Source: Bacillota bacterium
GTDB taxonomy: Bacteria > Bacillota > Bacilli > Bu12
DNA: 64,000 bases
Direction of reading: 5' to 3'
Assembly: GCA_014896485.1 (NCBI GenBank)
Contig: JADBKH010000020.1
Coordinates: 19,841 to 83,840, forward strand
The notes beneath the pieces are model-generated. The model searched no databases, was not told the origin of the DNA, and was given only the letters and a program-made list of their open reading frames with translations. Position 1 is the first letter of the stretch. Each line of letters begins with the position of its first letter. The position numbers and the translations under genes were made by a program. Shown here one piece after another: positions 57,272-64,000 of the stretch.

Positions 57272-57583
57272 ATGTATGCAGTAGTCGAGACGGGTGGTAA
57301 GCAGATACGTGTTGCTCCAGGTGAGAAGGTCACAGTTGAAAAGTTGCCCGGTGAATCTGGCAGCACCGTCTATTTTGACAAAGTATTGCTGATCAGCGAA
57401 GGCGATCAAGTTCGGGTAGGCCATCCGTATCTGGATGGTGTACGGGTTGTCGGCGAGCTGTTGGAAAGTGCGCGAGGGAAAAAGATCCGCGTCTTTACGT
57501 ATAAGCCCAAGAAAAATGAGCGCCGGCGGATGGGCCATCGCCAGTGGTATACCGCTGTGCGCATCCAAACTATCGAAGGGTAG
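57272..57583 (+). CDS. rplU: 50S ribosomal protein L21
   Basis: [25 protein letters not shown]..., [28 protein letters not shown]. Confidence 0.97.
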   Translation: MYAVVETGGKQIRVAPGEKVTVEKLPGESGSTVYFDKVLLISEGDQVRVGHPYLDGVRVVGELLESARGKKIRVFTYKPKKNERRRMGHRQWYTAVRIQTIEG

Positions 57584-57611
57584 CCGTCTATCACAGAGGG
57601 GATGAAGTCTC

Positions 57612-57893
57612 ATGGCACACAAGAAAGGGTTGGGCTCGAGCCGTAACGGGCGGGACAGCAATCCCAAATACTTGGGTGTGAAGCGTTTTGGTGGGCAAAA
57701 GGTGACCGCTGGTACCATTTTGGTGCGCCAGCGGGGGACGAAGTTCCATCCTGGCAAGAATGTCGGCCGTGGCGGAGACGATACACTCTTCGCGTTGATC
57801 GATGGCAGTGTGAAATTCGAACGTGAAGGGCGCAACCGCAAGCGTGTCAGCGTTTACCCACTCGTTCGTGAATCTGCCGAAAACGCGCAGTAG
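57612..57893 (+). CDS. rpmA: 50S ribosomal protein L27 (no N-terminal extension)
   Basis: [48 protein letters not shown]; in-frame TGA just upstream at 57603-57605. Confidence 0.97.
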   Translation: MAHKKGLGSSRNGRDSNPKYLGVKRFGGQKVTAGTILVRQRGTKFHPGKNVGRGGDDTLFALIDGSVKFEREGRNRKRVSVYPLVRESAENAQ

Positions 57894-57909
57894 CAACTTG
57901 TCGGCTGGG

Positions 57910-57940
57910 AAGGCCCAGTACCTGCGTACTGGGCCTTTTT
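57910..57940 (+). terminator. Intrinsic terminator after rpmA
   Basis: AAGGCCCAGTAC-ctgc-GTACTGGGCCTT-TTT. Confidence 0.9.
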
Positions 57941-57963
57941 GCTCATCGTGTGGGAGGGTGCGG

Positions 57964-58491
57964 GTGGTGGAGACCGCAGAAGCACTGGAAGTAATCAACC
58001 AGTTGCGCCATGTTGTCCAAAACGATCTGCAACTGATCGATGGCTACATCGCTTTACAGCAGATCGAGCGGGCACGCGCTGCTGTATCACAGGCAGGGAA
58101 AAGAATGCAGTTGTGGGGTCGATTGGCGGCCTTGGACAAAGGGTCTTGGAGTTGGTTTTTGCTGCTTCTAGCGGGACGCTGGCCGGATGCCTCTTTCGAA
58201 ATCTCCACGGGCGAAACGCCGGCGGTGTTGCCGGACGGGGTACTTGCTGCATTTGAAAAAGCTCCGGGACCGCTGCTGAGCGCAAGGTTGGAATCTCAGG
58301 CCAATGGGCAGTGGCTGACAGCCTGTTTCGAAGCTTTGCAGCAAGATTCTCTGGATGAGTGGCTGAGCGTAATCTCCCTGCTCGGTGGAGACATTGAAAG
58401 AGAACAGGGGAGGATCACGATACGGCTACGATTGGATACAACCGAACAAGGCAGCAAGAGGGGAACGCTTCGTGAGCAACGAGAGGCGTGA
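57964..58491 (+). CDS. spo0B: Spo0B-like sporulation phosphotransferase
   Basis: LRHVVQNDLQLIDGYIALQQIERA resembles the Spo0B phosphoacceptor helix; located between rpmA and obg. Confidence 0.8.
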   Translation: MVETAEALEVINQLRHVVQNDLQLIDGYIALQQIERARAAVSQAGKRMQLWGRLAALDKGSWSWFLLLLAGRWPDASFEISTGETPAVLPDGVLAAFEKAPGPLLSARLESQANGQWLTACFEALQQDSLDEWLSVISLLGGDIEREQGRITIRLRLDTTEQGSKRGTLREQREA

Positions 58492-59785
58492 TTTCGTCGA
58501 CACGGCAAAGATCCATCTCAAGGCGGGCAATGGCGGCAATGGTGCTGTAGCGTTCCGCCGGGAAAAATATGTGCCTGCTGGTGGGCCTGACGGGGGGGAT
58601 GGGGGACGGGGCGGCGACATCATTTTCGAAGTCGATGAAGGCTTGCGTACCCTGCTACACTTGCGTTACCATCACCGGTTTAAAGCTGAAAATGGCGAGA
58701 ATGGGTCCAATAAACAACGGTATGGTCGGGATGGGGCCGATCTCATCCTTCGGGTGCCGCCCGGTACGTTGGTGCGGGATGCGCAGAGTGGCCAGCTGAT
58801 TGCTGATCTGGTCACACCCGGCACGCGTCGTGTCATTGCACGGGGAGGACGCGGCGGGAGGGGCAACATGCATTTTGCAACGTCGCAAAACCGCGCTCCA
58901 GAGATTGCCGAAAATGGAGAGCCGGGTGAAGAACGGATCGTGGTTTTGGAGCTTCGCCTGTTGGCTGACGTCGGCTTGGTAGGGCTTCCAAACGCGGGTA
59001 AGTCGACCCTTCTGTCGGTGCTGAGCAATGCCCATCCTCGTATCGGCGATTACCCTTTTACGACCTTGACGCCGCAATTGGGTATGGTACAGCTCGATGC
59101 GGAAAGATCGTTCGTGCTTGCCGATTTGCCAGGACTGATCGCCGGGGCGCATGAGGGCGCAGGTCTGGGGTTGGATTTTCTTCGACATATTGCGCGTACC
59201 CGTGTCCTTCTCTTTGTGCTAGACATGGTTGCTGCCCTGGGGGAGGGGCCTGATCCAATCGAAGCGTATCGCATTCTCGATCGGGAGCTGTCCCTCTATG
59301 ATCCTGCTCTTCAGGATCGGCCTCGTGTGGTTGCGGCAAATAAAATGGATTTACCGGGGGCCGAAGCGCAGTTGCATGCCTTTCTCACGGCCTATCCAGA
59401 TCTGACGGTTTGTGCCCTCTCGGCTGTGACCCATCAATGCGTGGATGAATTGCGCGAGACACTTTTTCGCGTTCTGCAGCAAGCACCACCGATACGCGAT
59501 GAACGAGAGACAGAGGTGTGGACGCCGTCTCTCGAAGAGGATGTGTTGCAGATCGAACGTCAACCCGATGGATGGGTGGTCCGAGGAAGGGCTGTGGAAC
59601 GGCTGGTTGCCATGACCAATTTCGATCACGAGCAGTCGATCGAGCGTTTTCAACATATTCTCGAGCGAATGGGCGTTGAAGATGCCCTGCGCCGTGCTGG
59701 TGTTCAAGAGGGGGATGAAGTGCGGATCGGGCGCCTCGCATTTGAGTACGTGCAAAGCCAGCCAGACAGGGAACCGTCCGTGTAG
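58472..59785 (+). CDS. obg: GTPase Obg/CgtA
   Basis: DTAKIHLKAGNGGNGAVAFRREKYVPAGGPDGGDGGRGG, GLPNAGKSTLLSVLSNAHPRIGDYPFTTLTPQLG. Confidence 0.96.
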   Translation: MSNERRDFVDTAKIHLKAGNGGNGAVAFRREKYVPAGGPDGGDGGRGGDIIFEVDEGLRTLLHLRYHHRFKAENGENGSNKQRYGRDGADLILRVPPGTLVRDAQSGQLIADLVTPGTRRVIARGGRGGRGNMHFATSQNRAPEIAENGEPGEERIVVLELRLLADVGLVGLPNAGKSTLLSVLSNAHPRIGDYPFTTLTPQLGMVQLDAERSFVLADLPGLIAGAHEGAGLGLDFLRHIARTRVLLFVLDMVAALGEGPDPIEAYRILDRELSLYDPALQDRPRVVAANKMDLPGAEAQLHAFLTAYPDLTVCALSAVTHQCVDELRETLFRVLQQAPPIRDERETEVWTPSLEEDVLQIERQPDGWVVRGRAVERLVAMTNFDHEQSIERFQHILERMGVEDALRRAGVQEGDEVRIGRLAFEYVQSQPDREPSV

Positions 59786-59827
59786 GGGTGCCGTTCTCGC
59801 GAGGAAGTTGTGCAAAGGGGGGGTTCG

Positions 59828-60443
59828 GTGGCGGCAATACGGCGCATTGGGCTGTTTGGAGGGACGTTTGATCCCATCCATTATGCCCATCTGCTCCTCG
59901 CAGAGCGTGCGTTTGAAACCATGGAGCTCGAGCAGGTTTGTTTCATCTGCAGGTGCGCCCCCCCATAAGATAGGGAGCTACATCTCTCCTGCGGCGATGC
60001 GCGTTGCAATGGTACAGCTCGCTATTCAAGATAACCCTCATTTTACATTATCGACTATGGAAATCGATCGCCCGGGTCCCTCGTATACCTACCAGACGGT
60101 TGCTGCTTTTGCGGATAGGTACCCAACGACAGAGCTTTACCTTATTTTGGGCGGTGATATGCTGTTGGACTTTCCACATTGGCAGGGGGCGGAGTTGATC
60201 TTGCGGCAGGCCTACTTGGTTGCCGCCAAACGGCCCGGGTATTTCGCCGAGGAAGCCTTGGATCGCTTTGGACCGCTACAGGCATTGGCGCGTCGACGGT
60301 TGCGCTGGGTGGAGATGCCCATGCATGACATCTCTTCGACCAATATTCGTCATCGTGTTCGGGAAGTTCGTTCCATTCGGTATCTTCTTCCCGATGCTGT
60401 GATCGACTATATTCATCGCAACGAGTTGTATCGAGAAGGGTAG
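59828..60443 (+). pseudogene. nadD: Nicotinate-nucleotide adenylyltransferase with a frameshift (true mutation or sequence error)
   Basis: Frame 2 gives [40 protein letters not shown]; frame 0 continues [23 protein letters not shown]...; the shift fits loss of 2 nt near 59945-59950. Confidence 0.88.
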
Positions 60444-60451
60444 AATGACGG

Positions 60452-61042
60452 TTGTGGGAAGAGCAGAAAATGCGCCAATGGCTCCAGCAGCACTTGCCAG
60501 CTGGGCGCTACGCCCATTGTGAGGGAACGGCGGAGACGGCAGTGGCATTGGCGGCTCGAGTGGGTGTCGATAAGTATAAAGCGCATCTTGCCGGATTGCT
60601 GCACGATGCCGCCAAATCGCTTTCACTGGCCGAGATGCGGCATTATGCTGAAGGGGAGCCCCTGCTGGATACCATGCTTTGGAACAGCCGCAACCTTCTC
60701 CATGCACCGGCGAGCAGTGGATTGTGTCGCAGACTGTTTGCCGTCGATGATGAAGGGATTCTGGCAGCCATCCGTTGGCACACCACGGGTAGGGTAGGTA
60801 TGACCTTGTTGGAACGTATCGTTTTTTTGGCTGATGCGATGGAGCCGACCCGGAACTATCGGGGCGTAGAGGAGATTCGAAAGGCGGCGCAAGACAGCAT
60901 CGAGTCCGGTATGTTGGCCAGTTATCGGGAAACGTTCTGCTTTTTGCTTGAGAGTGGACAGCCCATTCATCCAGCCGGTATTGTGGCGCGAAACGCGATC
61001 CTCGAAGAGTTGCGTCCCACGAAGGGAGAACCATTGCCATGA
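60452..61042 (+). CDS. yqeK: YqeK HD-domain hydrolase (NAD-cluster, Ap4A hydrolase type)
   Basis: RYAHCEGTAETAVALA, GLLHDAAKSL, IRWHTTGRVGMTLLERIVFLADAMEP. Confidence 0.92.
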   Translation: MWEEQKMRQWLQQHLPAGRYAHCEGTAETAVALAARVGVDKYKAHLAGLLHDAAKSLSLAEMRHYAEGEPLLDTMLWNSRNLLHAPASSGLCRRLFAVDDEGILAAIRWHTTGRVGMTLLERIVFLADAMEPTRNYRGVEEIRKAAQDSIESGMLASYRETFCFLLESGQPIHPAGIVARNAILEELRPTKGEPLP

Positions 61043-61428
61043 GTGAAAGCGATCTCTCAACAACGCCTCAAACGGTTGAACCCCTAGCGCTGGCAATACG
61101 ACTTGCCGAAGTGGCGCAGGATCGCAAGGCCATCCATCCGATTGTGCTGGACATCCGCCCTTTGACGGTGATCGCGGACTACTTTCTTATCGCCAGTGGC
61201 CGCACGACGGTGCAGGTACAGGTGTTAAGCGATCGGATCCGTGAGGCGGCTGAAGCGATGGGATGTCCACCCCGGGCCATTGAAGGTGCCCAGGAGGGGC
61301 GCTGGATCGTCCTTGATTTTGGGGAGGTCGTCGTGCACTTGTTTCGCGACGATGATCGCCGCTTCTACGATCTTGAACGACTGTGGGGCGAGGCGACGCT
61401 TTGCTTTGAAGGAGAAGAGGAGCCTTAA
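61039..61428 (+). CDS. rsfS: Ribosome silencing factor RsfS
   Basis: VLDIRPLTVIADYFLIASGRTTVQVQ, WIVLDFGEVVVHLFRDDDRRFYDLERLWGEA. Confidence 0.94.
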   Translation: MSESDLSTTPQTVEPLALAIRLAEVAQDRKAIHPIVLDIRPLTVIADYFLIASGRTTVQVQVLSDRIREAAEAMGCPPRAIEGAQEGRWIVLDFGEVVVHLFRDDDRRFYDLERLWGEATLCFEGEEEP

Positions 61429-61446
61429 CCCTACAGAAGATGTTAT

Positions 61447-61475
61447 TTGACGCCATTGGGGCGCCTTCGTATAAT
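61447..61475 (+). promoter_or_regulatory. Sigma-A promoter upstream of leuS
   Basis: TTGACG - 17 nt - TATAAT. Confidence 0.7.
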
Positions 61476-61516
61476 AACGCGTAAGTCTTATTCCGCGCTG
61501 CACGGAGACGGCGCGT

Positions 61517-61566
61517 AAGCCTCTCGTACCTCGCACGATCGGCTGGGGCGAGAGGCGTTTTTGCGA
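61517..61566 (+). terminator. Intrinsic terminator/attenuator in leuS leader
   Basis: GCCTCTCG...CGAGAGGC followed by GTTTTTG. Confidence 0.7.
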
Positions 61567-61596
61567 AGGAGCGCGCCTGTAGAGGAGTGAGCCGAT

Positions 61597-64000
61597 TTGC
61601 CGGAGTACGATCCGCAAATCATCGAACCAAAATGGCAACGTTTTTGGGAAGAGAACCATCTTTACCAAGTGGACAATGACGTTCCACAACCGCGCTACTA
61701 CGCTCTGGAACAATTTCCCTATCCTTCTGGAGACTTGCACATGGGGCATATGCGCGTCTACTCGATTGGCGATGTCATTGCTCGTTTCCATCGGATGAAC
61801 GGGTATCACGTCCTCCATCCAATGGGTTATGACGCATTTGGCCTGCCCGCGGAAAACGCAGCGATCGAAAATGGTGCAGATCCCCGTCAATGGACGCTTC
61901 ACAACATCGCGCGAATGCGTGGGCAGCAGCAGCGTCTGGGATTGAGCTATGATTGGAGCAGGCAGGTCATTACTTGTCTGCCTGATTATTATCGTTTCAC
62001 TCAGTGGTTGTTTTTGCTGATGTACAAGCGCGGCTTGGCCTACCGCAAAAAGCAGGCCGTCAACTGGTGTCCAGGTTGCCAAACGGTGCTTGCCAATGAG
62101 CAAGTCGAGGATGGCCGTTGTTGGCGGTGTGATTCGCTCGTGGAAAAGCGGGAACTGGAGCAGTGGTCGCTGCGCATTACTGCCTATGCCGATCGTCTTC
62201 TCGACGATCTCGACAAACTGGATGGCTGGCCCGAGCGGGTACGTACCATGCAGCGCAACTGGATTGGACGCAGTTTCGGTGCAAAGATCCATTTTCCGAT
62301 TCTCGATCAAGAAGGGACCATTGCGGTTTTTACCACGCGATCCGATACATTGGCCGGCGCCACCTACCTGGTTTTGGCTCCCGAACATCCGTGGGTGACC
62401 CGACTGATTCATGGGACGCCCTATGAAGCGGCAGTGGAAGCTTTTATTACACGGATTCGCAATGAGTCGGAGATCGATCGTACCGCAGAGACGACGGCCA
62501 AGGAAGGACTTTTTATCGGGGCGTGGGCACGTAATCCCTTGACAGGCGAGCGTATCCCGATTTGGATCGCCAACTACGTGCTGCCCGATTATGGCACCGG
62601 AGCTGTGATGGGGGTGCCAGCACATGATGCGCGTGATTTTGCCTTTGCGAGCAAATACGGGTTACCCATTGTATCGGTAATACAGCCGGAGGGACTCTTG
62701 TCGGATGAGGAAGTGCACCCTTCTGAACCGTACGTCGGCCCGGGACGCCTGATCCGTTCAGGTGCTTTTGACGGTATGCCGAATGAAGAGGCCAAAAAGG
62801 CTATTGTCGCAGAATTGCATCGTTTGGGCCAAGCAGAGGAGGCCAAGTCGTATCGCCTGCGTGATTGGCTCATCTCGAGGCAGCGCTATTGGGGAGCGCC
62901 GATTCCCATTATCTATTGCGACCGCTGTGGGATTGTACCCGTTCCAGAAGATCAGCTGCCCGTCTTGTTGCCGGAAGGCGTCCGTTTTGAACCGGGCGTA
63001 CTTTCGCCGCTGGCGCGGGTCGAAACTTTTGTACAGACGCTTTGTCCGCAATGCGGCGGTCCAGCACGGCGGGAAACCGATACGATGGATACCTTTATGT
63101 GCTCTTCCTGGTATTTTTATCGCTATGTTTCTCCAAAGGAAGAGCACCAGCCCTTTTCTTCTGAAGCGGTCAACCAGTGGATGCCTGTCGATGCCTATGT
63201 CGGTGGCATTGAGCATGCGGTTCTGCACCTGCTCTACAGCCGGTTCTTCTGCAAAGTGCTCTACGACGCCGGTTTGGTCGCGTTTGACGAACCTTTCACC
63301 CAATTGGTTCCCCAAGGGATGGTGCTCAACAAGGGTGCCAAGATGTCCAAGTCGAAAGGCAATGGTGTCGCTCCGGATGACATCGTGCAGCAGTATGGAG
63401 CCGACGCGGGGCGACTTTTCATTCTATTCGCAGCCCCTCCCGATCGGGACTTCGAGTGGAGTGATGCCGGCATTGAGGGAAGTTATCGCTTTTTGCAGCG
63501 GTTGTACCGCTTGGTGCGGGAACATCGCGATCTTTTTCCCGTCCAACCGTACGATGCAACGCAACTCGATCCGGATGGTCGTCAATTGCATCGAAAGCTT
63601 CATCAGACGATTCGTAAGGTTACCCAAGACATCAGCCAACGCAACAATTTCAATACGGCGATTGCCGCTGTGATGGAGCTGGTCAATGCTTGCTATGCCT
63701 ACCCGCAAGAGGCAGAACGACGCGTGTTGGCGACGGCCATCGAGCAGACGGTCCTGTTGATGGCACCGTTTATCCCCCATTTGGCGGAAGAGTTGTGGAC
63801 GCTGTGTGCACATGAACCTTCTGTCCATCAACAGCCTTGGCCCAAGTATGACGAGGCGGCACTGCAGACCGACGAGATTGAAATTGCCATTCAGCTTAAC
63901 GGCCGGGTGCGTGCACGCATGCGTGTGCCTTCCGATGCAGATAAGGCGGCGATAGAGGCTGCTGTACTGCGGGATCAAGCGGTACAGCAACTGATCGGGG
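61597..64000 (+). CDS. leuS: Leucyl-tRNA synthetase, 3'-truncated by window edge
   Basis: TTG start; PEYDPQIIEPKWQRFWEENHLY, FPYPSGDLHMGHMRVYSIGDVIARFHRMNGYHVLHPMGYDAFGLPAENAA; KMSKSKGNGV near 63340; no stop before window end, so absent from the ORF track. Confidence 0.96.
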   Translation, partial: MPEYDPQIIEPKWQRFWEENHLYQVDNDVPQPRYYALEQFPYPSGDLHMGHMRVYSIGDVIARFHRMNGYHVLHPMGYDAFGLPAENAAIENGADPRQWTLHNIARMRGQQQRLGLSYDWSRQVITCLPDYYRFTQWLFLLMYKRGLAYRKKQAVNWCPGCQTVLANEQVEDGRCWRCDSLVEKRELEQWSLRITAYADRLLDDLDKLDGWPERVRTMQRNWIGRSFGAKIHFPILDQEGTIAVFTTRSDTLAGATYLVLAPEHPWVTRLIHGTPYEAAVEAFITRIRNESEIDRTAETTAKEGLFIGAWARNPLTGERIPIWIANYVLPDYGTGAVMGVPAHDARDFAFASKYGLPIVSVIQPEGLLSDEEVHPSEPYVGPGRLIRSGAFDGMPNEEAKKAIVAELHRLGQAEEAKSYRLRDWLISRQRYWGAPIPIIYCDRCGIVPVPEDQLPVLLPEGVRFEPGVLSPLARVETFVQTLCPQCGGPARRETDTMDTFMCSSWYFYRYVSPKEEHQPFSSEAVNQWMPVDAYVGGIEHAVLHLLYSRFFCKVLYDAGLVAFDEPFTQLVPQGMVLNKGAKMSKSKGNGVAPDDIVQQYGADAGRLFILFAAPPDRDFEWSDAGIEGSYRFLQRLYRLVREHRDLFPVQPYDATQLDPDGRQLHRKLHQTIRKVTQDISQRNNFNTAIAAVMELVNACYAYPQEAERRVLATAIEQTVLLMAPFIPHLAEELWTLCAHEPSVHQQPWPKYDEAALQTDEIEIAIQLNGRVRARMRVPSDADKAAIEAAVLRDQAVQQLIG

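Noticed and set aside
61225-62625. 466-aa ORF on the - strand over rsfS/leuS
   Set aside because: Antisense to a clear leucyl-tRNA synthetase frame on + that lacks a stop in the window and therefore was not in the ORF track; its translation shows no family motifs.
1-64000. tRNA, rRNA, CRISPR arrays, IS elements, prophage genes
   Set aside because: No tRNA-like cloverleaf, rRNA, repeat array, transposase or integrase was recognised in either strand by eye.

Overview
The window is a 64-kb segment of an endospore-forming Firmicutes (Bacillota) chromosome. Gene order follows the classic lonB-engB-hemACDB-valS-folC-(murC)-radC-mreBCD-minCD-spoIVFAB-rplU-rpmA-spo0B-obg backbone and continues into nadD-yqeK-rsfS-leuS. 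About 23.5 kb of accessory metabolism sits between engB and hemA. Its centre is an acyl-CoA degradation island: three acyl-CoA dehydrogenases, two enoyl-CoA hydratases, two tandem pairs of family III (CaiB/BaiF) CoA-transferases, and a DUF35 plus Cys-less thiolase-fold pair. It resembles bbs-type or steroid-side-chain-type beta-oxidation, but the substrate is unknown. The second CoA-transferase pair and the adjacent RND efflux genes are disrupted by deletions, frameshifts and a nonsense codon. Non-coding signals include a candidate ~245-nt multi-stem RNA ending in an intrinsic terminator upstream of ppdK, a valS T-box leader, a non-T-box attenuator-like leuS leader, and a 42-bp perfect palindrome after hemB. 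The RNase E/G gene has its catalytic centre replaced by an inverted, diverged copy of its own 5' part. nadD, normally essential, carries a frameshift, so sequence or assembly error must be considered for all of the gene disruptions. All calls come from reading the translated ORFs and the DNA; no searches were run.
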